This document shows, one piece after another, positions 17,426 through 26,268 of a DNA stretch of 64,000 nucleotides. How positions within the stretch are numbered: position 1 is the first letter of the stretch; each line of letters starts with the position of its first letter. The stretch is from Kiloniella sp. EL199 (GTDB lineage Bacteria > Pseudomonadota > Alphaproteobacteria > Kiloniellales > Kiloniellaceae). Location: the NCBI RefSeq assembly GCF_900313065.1, contig NZ_OMPU01000006.1, forward strand, positions 344,021 through 408,020. Direction: 5' to 3'. The notes under the pieces were generated by a model. The model saw nothing but the letters and a program-made list of their open reading frames with translations. It did not search any database and had not been told where the DNA came from. Position numbers and translations under genes: made by a program.

Positions 17426-18094
17426 TTATGCAAGCCTGTTAATGGCGTCTTCAAGTTCAAGAAAAGTGTCGATGACAATATCAGGGTTTTGTGCTTTCGC
17501 GGCCTCGGTACCATAACCATGGGTGAAAAGAATTGACGGTATTTGTGCGTTTTTTGCGGCAAGTACGTCATTGACGCCATCGCCGATCATAATAGCCTGT
17601 TCTGTACTTGCCCCTGTTTCATCCAGAAGTTTAACGATGTGATCAGGATCGGGCTTTTTTATAGCATAGCTATCGCCGCCAACAGCTTTGTCGAATAGAT
17701 GATTAAGGTCGAGCTTGTTCATAATTTCCAAAGTTGGTGCATAGGGTTTGTTTGTACAAATTAAAAGTTTCCAGCCCTTTACTTTCAGGTTTGAGAGTAC
17801 AGTACGACAGTTTTCGTAAAGATGAGTTTCAACCACCAGGTTTTCTGAATAGATTTCGAGAAATTTTTTGACTTTTCCTTTCAGTTCATTTTCTGAAAGA
17901 GCAGACCCCGTTGCGGCGTAACCGCGTTCAACCAGTTTTGTTGCGCCGTCACCAATCATTGACTGAACTTCGATAAGGTTTGGTTTTTGACGTCCTTCGC
18001 TTTTCAAGAGGATTTGCAAAGATAAAGCAAGATCGGGCGCGCTTTCGATTAGTGTTCCGTCCAGATCGAAGACAAGGACATTGCGTTTGGTCAT
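17426..18094 (-). CDS. gph: Phosphoglycolate phosphatase, HAD superfamily
   Basis: 222 residues. HAD motif I is VFDLDGTLIES (nucleophile and acid Asp), motif II is LLICTNKP, and motif III/IV includes KKPDPDH and MIGDGVNDVLAAKNA. The cap-domain spacing is that of Gph. The enzyme removes phosphate from 2-phosphoglycolate, a by-product of DNA 3'-end repair and oxygenase reactions. It is divergent from glmU-glmS, an arrangement I associate with related alphaproteobacteria. There is no strong ribosome-binding site before the ATG at 18094. Another HAD substrate cannot be excluded from motifs alone. Confidence 0.85.
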   Translation of the reverse strand: MTKRNVLVFDLDGTLIESAPDLALSLQILLKSEGRQKPNLIEVQSMIGDGATKLVERGYAATGSALSENELKGKVKKFLEIYSENLVVETHLYENCRTVLSNLKVKGWKLLICTNKPYAPTLEIMNKLDLNHLFDKAVGGDSYAIKKPDPDHIVKLLDETGASTEQAIMIGDGVNDVLAAKNAQIPSILFTHGYGTEAAKAQNPDIVIDTFLELEDAINRLA

Positions 18095-18441
18095 GATAAT
18101 TAAGTTTGCTTTGATAGTTGGTATATTATGCGGTTAACTCACTGGCAAAAGCTAAACAGGATTATCCTTTTCTACAAGAACTCTCCATTCTCAATCTGAG
18201 AAAGTTATAGAAATTATTGTGCTGCAATAAATTGAAACTCTGTAATAAATCGAAACATTGTGTAACACACAGAAATAAAAGGTGATTTGAGCTGTAATTT
18301 CTTCTGTGTCAGTTTTTGCTCGCTATATTTTCGCCTGATTTTATTGTTAGGACATATTCTAATGGTTGATCCCAAGAGGGGCAGGGGGTAAGCACTGTGA
18401 AAACATTTAATCAACTGTGATCCTTGGGACCCCCGAGGTTG
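18095..18441. other. Divergent intergenic region between gph and glmU
   Basis: About 350 bases without a credible gene. It must contain promoters in both directions. The glmU-proximal part carries the possible competing hairpins listed below. Confidence 0.6.
18370..18434 (+). promoter_or_regulatory. Possible structured leader of glmU
   Basis: Two long-range pairings are visible: TCCCAAG (18370-18376) with CTTGGGA (18423-18429), and GGGGGT (18384-18389) with ACCCCC (18429-18434). They share base 18429 and are interleaved, so they would compete or form a pseudoknot. The 3' arm ends directly before GAGG at 18435. A regulatory RNA is an inference; no known riboswitch class is recognised. Confidence 0.35.
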
Positions 18442-18459
18442 ATGAATATTAGAGATTGA
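18442..18459 (+). CDS. Possible five-codon leader peptide coupled to glmU
   Basis: ATG at 18442 follows GAGG (18435-18438) and encodes Met-Asn-Ile-Arg-Asp. Its TGA stop overlaps the glmU ATG in the sequence TGATG. The glmU ATG has no good ribosome-binding site of its own, so translation of this leader could deliver ribosomes to it. Chance occurrence is possible for so short a frame. Confidence 0.4.
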   Translation: MNIRD

Positions 18460-19829
18460 TGACCAAACGTAAACTCGCTGTGATTGTGTTGGCTGCTGGC
18501 CAGGGCACTCGAATGAAATCAGATTTGCCAAAGGTTCTTCACTGTCTGGCAGAAAAACCGATGTTGTCACATGTTTTGGATGGCGTTGAGGCGCTTTCCC
18601 CTGACCGCATTGTGGTTGTCGTTGGCCCGAATGCTCAGGCTGTAGAAAAAGCGGCGGCACCTCATAAGACGGTCGTTCAAGTTGATCGCTTGGGAACAGG
18701 GCATGCAGTAAAACAGGCCTTTACTGCTCTGGATGGTTTCTGTGATCAGGATGATCAGGCCGATATTATGGTGATCTTTGGGGATACACCGCTTATTCAA
18801 CCAGAAACCTATCAAATCATGCGAACGCAACGATGTGCCGAAAATGGACCCAAGCTTATCGGCCTTGCTTTTCGTCCTGAAGATGCCGGGCGGTATGGCC
18901 GGGTTAAGCAGGATAGTGATGGCCGCGTTATGGGCATTATTGAATATGCTGATGCGACTGAGGAAGAACGCGCGATTGATCTGTGCAATGCCGGGATTTT
19001 GCTGGGCGAGGGATCTACAGTACATCAGTTGATCAATCAGCTGGATAACAACAATGCCCAAGGTGAATATTATCTTCCGGTGATTTTTGACTTTGCCTAT
19101 GCGGAAGGTTTGGATACCCGCTCGGTTGAGGCAAGCGAAGAAGAAGTCATGGGGGTTAATTCCCGCCAGGAGCTTGCGGTTGCCGAAGGTATTTTACAAC
19201 AACGCTTGCGGGTGAAGGCCATGGCACAGGGGGTTACCTTAATGGACCCCGATACGACATGGCTTTCAACGGACACTGAGTTTGGGCGGGATATCATTAT
19301 AGAACCATCTGTGTTTATTGGGCCAAAGGTATCTATTGCGGATAACTGTCACATCAAAGCGTTTAGTCATCTTGAAGGTGCCATTGTTGATGAGGGGGCT
19401 GCAATTGGCCCTTACGCACGATTACGCCCGGGCACAGTGATCGGAAAAGGCGGTAAGGTTGGTAACTTTGTTGAAACCAAGAATGCTGTTCTTGGTAAAG
19501 GCGCCAAGGCCAATCATCTGAGCTATATTGGTGATGCCGAAGTTGGCGACAAAGCTAATATTGGTGCAGGAACGATTACCTGTAACTATGACGGTTTCAA
19601 TAAATGGAAGACCTCTATTGGTGAAGGCGCCTTTATTGGTTCGAACACGGCGCTGGTTGCCCCTGTTGATATTGGTGCAGGCGCAATTGTCGGGGCTGGA
19701 TCGACCGTTACAAAATCAGTTTCTGACGATGCCATGGCTGTCGTACGGGGACGATTGATTGACAAGGCCGGTGCCGGGGTAAGTTTCCGCGCCAGTCGCA
19801 AAAAGATTAAAGAAGAGAAAAAAGGCTAA
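18459..19829 (+). CDS. glmU: Bifunctional N-acetylglucosamine-1-phosphate uridyltransferase / glucosamine-1-phosphate acetyltransferase
   Basis: 456 residues from the ATG at 18459 (a TTG at 18456 is also in frame). The N-terminal pyrophosphorylase domain opens with VLAAGQGTRMKSDLPKVLH, the nucleotidyltransferase signature. The C-terminal left-handed beta-helix (about 250-445) holds hexapeptide repeats and the family motifs ARLRPGTVIG, NFVETKNA and GAGTITCNYDG. The enzyme makes UDP-GlcNAc for peptidoglycan and lipopolysaccharide in the cytoplasm. glmS starts six bases after the stop, so both are in one operon, supplying two successive parts of the same pathway. Confidence 0.97.
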   Translation: MTKRKLAVIVLAAGQGTRMKSDLPKVLHCLAEKPMLSHVLDGVEALSPDRIVVVVGPNAQAVEKAAAPHKTVVQVDRLGTGHAVKQAFTALDGFCDQDDQADIMVIFGDTPLIQPETYQIMRTQRCAENGPKLIGLAFRPEDAGRYGRVKQDSDGRVMGIIEYADATEEERAIDLCNAGILLGEGSTVHQLINQLDNNNAQGEYYLPVIFDFAYAEGLDTRSVEASEEEVMGVNSRQELAVAEGILQQRLRVKAMAQGVTLMDPDTTWLSTDTEFGRDIIIEPSVFIGPKVSIADNCHIKAFSHLEGAIVDEGAAIGPYARLRPGTVIGKGGKVGNFVETKNAVLGKGAKANHLSYIGDAEVGDKANIGAGTITCNYDGFNKWKTSIGEGAFIGSNTALVAPVDIGAGAIVGAGSTVTKSVSDDAMAVVRGRLIDKAGAGVSFRASRKKIKEEKKG

Positions 19830-19835
19830 AGCATT

Positions 19836-21659
19836 ATGTGTGGCATTATTGGTATTATTGGCACAAAGCCTGTCGTCCCTCTCTTACTAGATGGTTTAAA
19901 GCGTTTGGAATATCGCGGATATGATTCCGCGGGTATTGCGACACTGGTTGATGGCGGTCTGGAAAGACGTCGCGCTCAGGGTAAACTGATTAATTTACAA
20001 AACCGTGTCGAAGAAGACCCTATTATCGGTATGACAGGAATTGGTCATACCCGTTGGGCAACACATGGTCGCCCGAATGAAATCAATGCTCATCCTCATG
20101 CCAGTGACAAAGTATCGCTGGTACACAATGGTATTATCGAAAATTTTCAGGAACTTCGTGCGGAACTGGATGCCAAGGGGCAAGTTTTTCAAACTGAGAC
20201 CGATACCGAAGTTGTGGTGCACTTAATCACAAATTATCTGAAGGATGGTTTGTCACCCGAAGATGCTGTCCACACGACTTTGAAGCGTCTTGAAGGGGCT
20301 TTTGCTCTGGCAATTGTTTTTGCCGGTCGTGAGGATCTGATGATTGGCGCCCGTCGTGGTAGCCCTTTGGCTGTTGGTTATGGTGATGGCGAGATGTACT
20401 TGGGTTCTGATGCTCTTTCGCTTTCTCACCTGACCGATCAAATTTGCTATCTTGAAGAAGGGGATTGGGTCGTTCTGGATAATAATGGCGCGACCATCCG
20501 GGATCTTGCCGGAAACCTTTTGAACCGTGAAGTTGTTCAGACTGCTGTGTCCGGTGCCATGATTGGCAAAGGCCAATATCGCCATTTCATGCAGAAAGAA
20601 ATCTATGAACAGCCAGCAGTGGTTGGGGATACGCTGCATACTTTCTTTAATCCCTTGGCGCGTTCAATTCAACTGCCGGATTTTCCGTTCGATTTAGCCA
20701 ATATTTCCCGTTTGACCATTGTCGGGTGCGGGACGGCATCTCTGGCGGGGATGGTTGCTAAATATTGGCTAGAGCAGGAAGCCCGTCAGCTGGTCGAAGT
20801 TGATATTGCGTCCGAGTTCAGATATCGCGAAGCTCCTTTGCCAGAAAATGGTGTCAGCCTGTTTATTTCTCAATCCGGTGAGACAATTGATACCCTGGCT
20901 GCGCTTCGCTATGCCAAGGAACAGGGGCAAAAGATCATCTCTGTTGTCAATGTGCCTGAATCGACCATTGCCCGTGAATCAGATATGGTGTTGCCTACTT
21001 TGGCCGGACCTGAAATTGGCGTGGCATCGACCAAAGCCTTTACCACACAGCTTACCGTTCTTGCCTGCCTTGCTATTGGTATTGGCCGTGCCAAAGGAAC
21101 CATTTCGCCGGAACGCGAAGCCGAGCTGTCTTCGGCTTTGACTGAAATTCCTTCACGGATTACTGAAATCCTGAATACGGATGACGCTATTCGTAAAATC
21201 TCTGCTGATGTCAGTGAAGCGCGCGATGTGCTTTATCTTGGCCGTGGTAATCTTTATCCCATGGCGATGGAAGGAGCATTGAAGCTCAAGGAAATCAGCT
21301 ACATTCATGCCGAAGGTTATGCGGCGGGTGAAATGAAGCATGGTCCCATTGCTTTGATTGATGAAAACGTTCCGGTTATTGCCTGTGCCCCGAGCGGCCC
21401 GATGATGGAAAAGACCATTTCCAACCTTCAGGAAGTCCATGCGCGTGGCGGACAAATCATTCTGTTCTCTGACGAAGAGGGCGTTGCCCGGGCCGGAGAT
21501 ATCGCCAAACACAGCGTTGTCTTGCCAAGGGTTGATCCCTTTGTTGCGCCGATCCTCTATGCCCTCCCCATTCAGCTTCTGGCTTACCATACGGCTGTGT
21601 TAAAGGGGACAGATGTGGATCAACCCAGAAATCTTGCGAAGTCGGTGACTGTTGAATAA
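19836..21659 (+). CDS. glmS: Glutamine-fructose-6-phosphate aminotransferase (isomerizing)
   Basis: 607 residues, the normal length. The mature N-terminal cysteine nucleophile is in MCGIIGIIG. The glutaminase domain (about 1-220) includes RLEYRGYDSAGIA and GHTRWATHG, then two SIS sugar-isomerase domains with SQSGETIDTLAALR and STKAFTTQ. The C-terminus ends LAKSVTVE as in the family. It converts fructose-6-phosphate and glutamine to glucosamine-6-phosphate, the first committed step to UDP-GlcNAc. It is cotranscribed with glmU. Confidence 0.98.
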   Translation: MCGIIGIIGTKPVVPLLLDGLKRLEYRGYDSAGIATLVDGGLERRRAQGKLINLQNRVEEDPIIGMTGIGHTRWATHGRPNEINAHPHASDKVSLVHNGIIENFQELRAELDAKGQVFQTETDTEVVVHLITNYLKDGLSPEDAVHTTLKRLEGAFALAIVFAGREDLMIGARRGSPLAVGYGDGEMYLGSDALSLSHLTDQICYLEEGDWVVLDNNGATIRDLAGNLLNREVVQTAVSGAMIGKGQYRHFMQKEIYEQPAVVGDTLHTFFNPLARSIQLPDFPFDLANISRLTIVGCGTASLAGMVAKYWLEQEARQLVEVDIASEFRYREAPLPENGVSLFISQSGETIDTLAALRYAKEQGQKIISVVNVPESTIARESDMVLPTLAGPEIGVASTKAFTTQLTVLACLAIGIGRAKGTISPEREAELSSALTEIPSRITEILNTDDAIRKISADVSEARDVLYLGRGNLYPMAMEGALKLKEISYIHAEGYAAGEMKHGPIALIDENVPVIACAPSGPMMEKTISNLQEVHARGGQIILFSDEEGVARAGDIAKHSVVLPRVDPFVAPILYALPIQLLAYHTAVLKGTDVDQPRNLAKSVTVE

Positions 21660-21736
21660 TCGTATTAGGGGTCATAAAAACACGTGGTCAGGCTAAATTC
21701 CAAAGGAACTTTGCTTGCGACAGAGTTGGATAATAA

Positions 21737-21783
21737 AAAGCCCAAAAATTATATACCAAAAACTATATAAAGGTCTGGGCTTT
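21737..21783 (+). terminator. Probable terminator of glmU-glmS
   Basis: AAAGCCCA (21737-21744) pairs with TGGGCTTT (21776-21783) across an AT-rich interior containing a second inverted repeat (TATATA elements). The T-run is short, so it may be weak. Confidence 0.6.
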
Positions 21784-21882
21784 AAACATGATAAAGAGCG
21801 ACGTTATTATTATCTTAGCCTTTGATGTCCTTTGAAAATATCTCTATAAAATGCTCTGGCATCACAAAGCTAGAGCGATAAA

Positions 21883-22332
21883 ATGACAATAGAGATCTTG
21901 CAAGCCGATACACAGACCATTCATAAAGTTGTGGAATGTTTTGATCTTTACCGTCAGTTTTATGGGCAGGAAAGTGATCTTAAAGCCTGCGAAGATTTTC
22001 TTTCCGCGCGTCAGGCCAGTTCTGAATCTGTCGTGTTTTATGCACAGGACAGTGAACGTGATATTCTTGGTTTCACTCAGATCTATCCAACATTTTCTTC
22101 TGTTTCTCTCAGACGAGATTTGATCTTGAATGATCTGTTTGTGCATGAGAAAGCGCGCGGACAAGGGGTTGCCAGAAAGCTGTTAACGGCTGCTCGTGAT
22201 CACGGGGAAAAGGTGAATTCCAAAGGTATCTTGCTTGAAACTGATATTCTTAACGCGAAAGCGCAGGCACTTTACGAATCTTTCGGATTTGAACGCGAGA
22301 CCGATCACTACTTTTATTATTTGACGATTTGA
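21883..22332 (+). CDS. GNAT-family N-acetyltransferase
   Basis: 149 residues in one GNAT domain. The acetyl-CoA pyrophosphate-binding loop is RGQGVARKLL in motif A, preceded by LNDLFVHEKA. The C-terminal part has NAKAQALYESFGFERE, typical of motif B. The acceptor substrate cannot be told from sequence. It stands alone between the glmS terminator and the gabD-like gene. The ATG at 21883 is preceded by a weak AGAGCGATAA ribosome-binding site. Confidence 0.88.
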   Translation: MTIEILQADTQTIHKVVECFDLYRQFYGQESDLKACEDFLSARQASSESVVFYAQDSERDILGFTQIYPTFSSVSLRRDLILNDLFVHEKARGQGVARKLLTAARDHGEKVNSKGILLETDILNAKAQALYESFGFERETDHYFYYLTI

Positions 22333-22557
22333 TTTCTGTCATCAAGGTCTATGTACGACAGATTGGTGGTAGGCCAAAGCAGGACTTAAACCATTTGAAA
22401 CAAAAAGAACAATGTCCCCTGACAAAGAGAGAAAGTCAGAATTGGTACTTGTACCTGACAGATGGCTTGGATAGCGTTCAATCTTATTCATAGATCTATA
22501 TTATGGTGTTGAACCGAAATTTATGTTGGGTTTGCCTCATGCTTTAGGACATTCGTC

Positions 22558-24018
22558 ATGCCTCTTTCTTTGCGGGATAAATCACTTTTGCAACAACAGG
22601 CCTTTATTGCAGGGGAATGGGTTGATGCGGATTCCAAAAGAACAGCGTCTGTATATGATCCGGCAACAGGACATGAGTTGGGGCAAATGCCCTGGATGGG
22701 GGCAGGAGAAACGCGAAGGGCTATAGAAAGTGCGAAAGAAGCACTTGCAAGCTGGAAGGCTAAAACAGCAAAAGAGCGCGCTAATGTTTTGAGGCGCTGG
22801 CACGATCTGATGTTGGAGCATCAGGATGATCTGGCCCGGATTATGACAGCCGAACAGGGAAAGCCACTTGACGAAGCCAGAGGCGAAATAAAGTCCTCTG
22901 CTGGCTATATCGAATGGTTTGCTGAAGAAGCTAAACGGATCTATGGCGAAACAATTCCGGCTGGACGTCGCGATCAACAGCTTCTGACCATTCGACAGGC
23001 AATTGGTGTTGTTGCGGCGATTACACCATGGAATTTTCCGGCGCAAATGATTGCGCGCAAGTGTGCACCCGCCTTGGCTGCGGGCTGTACCGTTGTTGTG
23101 AAGCCGGCACCACAGACACCATACTCTGCTCTGGCGCTGGCTGTTCTTGCCCAGCGAGCTGGTTTACCAGATGGGGTCTTTAACGTTGTGACGGGCAAGG
23201 CTGGTGAAATCGGGGATGAAATGACATCCCACCATGCGGTTCGCAAACTCTCTTTTACCGGGTCAACTGTTGTTGGCAAGGTACTGATGGAAAAGTGTGC
23301 CTTGACCGTGAAACAGGTTTCTATGGAACTTGGTGGGAATGCGCCTTTTATCGTTTTTGATGATGCCAATCTTGATCTTGCGGTAAAGCACCTGTTAGCA
23401 AGCAAGTTTCGCAATGCAGGGCAAACCTGTGTCTGTGCCAACCGGATCATGATCCAGAAAGGTGTTTATGATGCCTTTGCGAAAAAACTGGCCAAGGCTG
23501 TCAAAGAAATAAAGGTTGGTGCTGGCCAGGGCGAAGGCGTGGAGTTGGGGCCACTTATTGACGACCGAGCCATTGATAAGGTTGATGGCTTGGTCCGTGA
23601 TGCCTTGTCCAAGGGCGCGAAGGCACTTGTCGGAGGGACGACAATGGCTCTTGGCGATCAGTTCTATGCACCAACAGTGCTGACGGGTGTTACTGAAAAT
23701 ATGCAGGTTTTCCATAAAGAGATTTTTGGCCCGATCGCGCCGCTCTACTGTTTTGAGCATGAGAACGAAGCTATTGAGCTGGCGAATGCCACACGCTATG
23801 GCTTGGCGGCCTATTTCTTTTCCCGTGATGTTGGACGGGTATGGCGTGTATCAGAAGCTTTGGATTACGGCATGATTGGGGCTAATTCGGGGACTTTATC
23901 TTCCGAAGCGACACCTTTTGGGGGCATTAAAGAGTCTGGGATTGGTCGTGAAGGAGGTCAATACGGCATTCAGGAATATCTGGAGATCAAGTATATTAAT
24001 ATGGGGTTAGAGGGGTAA
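22558..24018 (+). CDS. gabD: NAD(P)-dependent succinate-semialdehyde dehydrogenase-like enzyme
   Basis: 486 residues, the GabD length. The aldehyde dehydrogenase superfamily residues are present: the general base Glu in MELGGNAPFIVFDDA (about 257) and the catalytic Cys in FRNAGQTCVCANR (about 291). The cofactor-binding FTGSTVVGK and ITPWNFPAQM motifs are also present. The pattern near the active site (NAGQTCVCANRI) is that of GabD-type succinate-semialdehyde or glutarate-semialdehyde dehydrogenases. No gabT transaminase lies nearby, so the physiological substrate is inferred. The start follows AGGACATTCGTC. Confidence 0.88.
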   Translation: MPLSLRDKSLLQQQAFIAGEWVDADSKRTASVYDPATGHELGQMPWMGAGETRRAIESAKEALASWKAKTAKERANVLRRWHDLMLEHQDDLARIMTAEQGKPLDEARGEIKSSAGYIEWFAEEAKRIYGETIPAGRRDQQLLTIRQAIGVVAAITPWNFPAQMIARKCAPALAAGCTVVVKPAPQTPYSALALAVLAQRAGLPDGVFNVVTGKAGEIGDEMTSHHAVRKLSFTGSTVVGKVLMEKCALTVKQVSMELGGNAPFIVFDDANLDLAVKHLLASKFRNAGQTCVCANRIMIQKGVYDAFAKKLAKAVKEIKVGAGQGEGVELGPLIDDRAIDKVDGLVRDALSKGAKALVGGTTMALGDQFYAPTVLTGVTENMQVFHKEIFGPIAPLYCFEHENEAIELANATRYGLAAYFFSRDVGRVWRVSEALDYGMIGANSGTLSSEATPFGGIKESGIGREGGQYGIQEYLEIKYINMGLEG

Positions 24019-24103
24019 TTTGAAACAAAACCTCTTTAGTCATGAATAAAAGTTGCTCTTGCGTGTTTTATAATCAGGACTAACAAAATTTAAGGCTTTT
24101 ATA

Positions 24104-24700
24104 ATGTTAAAATATACAATCAATTTTCTATTTACTTTGGCTTTGATTTTATTGCCTTTGAAGGTGACGGCCAGTGACTGGCAACTTGATAATGATAGTT
24201 CGCGATTAAGTTTTGGCTCTATCAAGAAGGCATCTGTCGGGGAGAGTAATTACTTCTCTGACTTAAAGGGCGGTGTGAATGCTGAGGGAAAGGCGACAAT
24301 TCAGATTGAATTGGCTTCTGTCCAGACAGGTATTGATATTCGAAATGATCGCCTCAAAGAACATGTCTTTAAAATCGCTTCATGGCCGCAGGCATCACTT
24401 GCCATGGATGTGGATATGGCTTCTTTGTCAAACTTGAAGTCAGGCGAAGTGAAGATTTTGGAAGACGTTGATACCAGTGTGTCAATTGCGGGTGTTGAGA
24501 GTGAAATTACAAGTTCAGTTGTGGTGACACGCCTTAGCCCGACACGGATTATGGTGCAGCCGGATTTGCTTGTGATGCTTGATGCGGAAGAGTTCAATCT
24601 GGAAGGTGGTGTTGAAATCTTGCGAGAGATTATGGAGCTGAGCTCAATTTCAACGGCAATTCCTGTCAGTTATCGCTTTGTTTTTGAGCAGATCAAATAA
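24104..24700 (+). CDS. YceI-family periplasmic protein
   Basis: 198 residues with an N-terminal signal peptide (INFLFTLALILLPLKVTAS). After it comes DWQLDNDSSRLSFGSIKKASVG, matching the opening of the YceI lipocalin-like barrel, and DIRNDRLKEHVF, a family hallmark. YceI proteins bind isoprenoid-type or other lipids in the periplasm; the ligand here is unknown. The start has AAGG about 11 bases upstream. It lies between the gabD-like gene and a strong terminator. Confidence 0.88.
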   Translation: MLKYTINFLFTLALILLPLKVTASDWQLDNDSSRLSFGSIKKASVGESNYFSDLKGGVNAEGKATIQIELASVQTGIDIRNDRLKEHVFKIASWPQASLAMDVDMASLSNLKSGEVKILEDVDTSVSIAGVESEITSSVVVTRLSPTRIMVQPDLLVMLDAEEFNLEGGVEILREIMELSSISTAIPVSYRFVFEQIK

Positions 24701-24722
24701 AGATACAATCTTGTTTTGGTTT

Positions 24723-24763
24723 ATAGCCTGTCATTGTTGTTTACAGTGGCAGGTTATTTTTTT
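24723..24763 (+). terminator. Terminator after the YceI gene
   Basis: A 14-bp stem with two G-U pairs (24723-24736 with 24744-24757) and 7-nt loop, followed by a run of T. Confidence 0.88.
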
Positions 24764-24804
24764 GTTTAATATCTGTGTTCTAAATTTATAGTAGCTGAAA
24801 CAAA

Positions 24805-24836
24805 CCGATAAAGGCATTCCCCGATAAAGGTATTCC
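24805..24836. repeat. Tandem 16-bp duplication covering the ribosome-binding site
   Basis: CCGATAAAGGCATTCC (24805-24820) is immediately repeated as CCGATAAAGGTATTCC (24821-24836), with one difference. The second copy places AAAGG just before the ATG of the CurA-like gene at 24838. Confidence 0.85.
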
Positions 24837-24837
24837 T

Positions 24838-25833
24838 ATGAAGAATAATAAACTTGTTTTGGCAGCTCGTCCAAGCCCAACAATTTCGGATGATATTTTT
24901 CAATTGGAAGAAGGGCAGGTTCTGCCTTTGTCTGATGGTCAATTTCTGATCAAGAATCATTATCTTTCTGTTGATCCTGCAATGCGTGGGTGGGTCACGG
25001 ATATGCCGAACTATATTCCCCCGGTTGAGATTGGCTCGGTGATGCGTAGTTTTGCAGTGGGTGAGGTAGTTGATAGCAAGCATCCTGATTATGCCGTTGG
25101 TGAGTTTGTCTATGGGCTGTTTGGGTGGCAGGAATTTGCGGTAAGTGATGGTTCGGATATTGAGCGCAAGGTTGATCCCTCGGATGGTCCTTTGTCTATA
25201 AACCTGCACGTACTGGGGATGACAGGTGCAACAGCATGGTTTGGATTAACCGAAATTGGTGATCCCAAAAAAGGGGAGACTGTTGTCGTTTCGACGGCTG
25301 CGGGGGCTGTGGGATCGATGGTTGGACAAATTGCCAAAGCCAGAGGTTGTTGCACTGTTGGTATTACGGGAAGTGATGAAAAAGCTGCGCGATGCCTCAA
25401 GGAATTTGGTTATGATGCTGCATTGAACTACAAAACGACAACAGATTTGGCGGGTGATCTTGCCAAAGCTTGTCCTGATGGTGTTGATGTCTATTTTGAT
25501 AATGTCAGTGGTCCGATTACTGATGCTGTCACGAACCTGTTTAATATTGGGGCGAGAATGACAGTGTGTGGCGTAATCGGCATTTCTCCCGATCAAGTAA
25601 ATGGCCCACGGGTATCGCGAACCATGTTAGTTAAGCGCGCCAAAATGCAGGGGTTCCTGATTTTTGACCATATGCACCGTCTCTCCGAAGCTGTGTCAGG
25701 ACTTTTGCCCCTATTCAAAAACGGTCAATTGAGCTTTAGCGAAGAGGTTTTTGATGGATTATCGTCTGCACCTAAAGGCTTGGAAAGCCTACTGGCCGGA
25801 ACGAACCAAGGTAAGGTTATTGTCAAGCTGTAG
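24838..25833 (+). CDS. NADP-dependent medium-chain reductase, CurA / 2-alkenal reductase type
   Basis: 331 residues, zinc-free medium-chain dehydrogenase/reductase family. The N-terminus NKLVLAARPSPTIS and the conserved YLSVDPAMRGW are typical of CurA-like and prostaglandin/alkenal reductases. The Rossmann fold is marked by VVVSTAAGAVGSMVGQIAK, and the NADP phosphate region by FDNVSGPITDAV. These enzymes reduce conjugated double bonds of enals and enones using NADPH. It is monocistronic, preceded by a terminator and a duplicated ribosome-binding site. Confidence 0.9.
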   Translation: MKNNKLVLAARPSPTISDDIFQLEEGQVLPLSDGQFLIKNHYLSVDPAMRGWVTDMPNYIPPVEIGSVMRSFAVGEVVDSKHPDYAVGEFVYGLFGWQEFAVSDGSDIERKVDPSDGPLSINLHVLGMTGATAWFGLTEIGDPKKGETVVVSTAAGAVGSMVGQIAKARGCCTVGITGSDEKAARCLKEFGYDAALNYKTTTDLAGDLAKACPDGVDVYFDNVSGPITDAVTNLFNIGARMTVCGVIGISPDQVNGPRVSRTMLVKRAKMQGFLIFDHMHRLSEAVSGLLPLFKNGQLSFSEEVFDGLSSAPKGLESLLAGTNQGKVIVKL

Positions 25834-25913
25834 TGGTTTTTTTAGAAGTGCTGGCGATAGATGGGAGGCGTTTCCTGCATAGTTACCTCTTCATTGGCCC
25901 TTTGTTGTGACCT

Positions 25914-26268
25914 TTATTTTTCTGTGATCCGGCCTTTATAAAGCGTACCCTCCTTGGATATCCAGGTTATGAGGTTGCCTTGGGGATAGCAAGTCCATCC
26001 AAAAGGTCCCCACTGAGAACAATACTGATCAGCTTGAATACTCCATTTCCCTTGCTCGGTTTCTCTCCCTCTTGCTTGATAGTGGGTTATGCCCGAGACA
26101 TGGAACGTTTGTTCGAAACCATTGGAAGCACCTTGGCGATGAACAACTTTTTTTACCCATAAGATATTGCCTTATTTCATCACCAGATAATTTTCTTTCT
26201 TCACTGTGTGCAAGTGCTGGCACATAGAAGAGGGGGATAATAACAAAGGCGTATCTATAAAACCTCAT
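25914..26268 (-). pseudogene. Frameshifted gene for a small secreted protein
   Basis: From the ATG at 26268 the frame encodes a signal peptide (YAFVIIPLFYVPALAHS) and ERKLSGDEIRQYLMGKK, then loses sense at a run of seven A (T on the plus strand, 26148-26154). Removing one A restores an open frame to a TAA at 25914, giving about 117 residues. The restored part reads VVHRQGASNGFEQTFHV, QGKWSIQADQYCSQWG and TCYPQGNLITWISKEG, with two cysteines. The LSGDEIR...GKWSI...C...W pattern resembles small alphaproteobacterial periplasmic proteins of the DUF995 sort, but I am not sure of the family. It could be a true mutation, a phase-variable tract or a sequencing error. Confidence 0.7.

Noticed and set aside
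17354-17518. A 54-codon rightward frame with a hydrophobic start near the gph 3' end
   Set aside because: Most of it is antisense to gph, and no ribosome-binding site is visible.
18214-18660. A leftward frame over the glmU leader and start
   Set aside because: Low-complexity translation overlapping glmU; the region is better explained as a leader.
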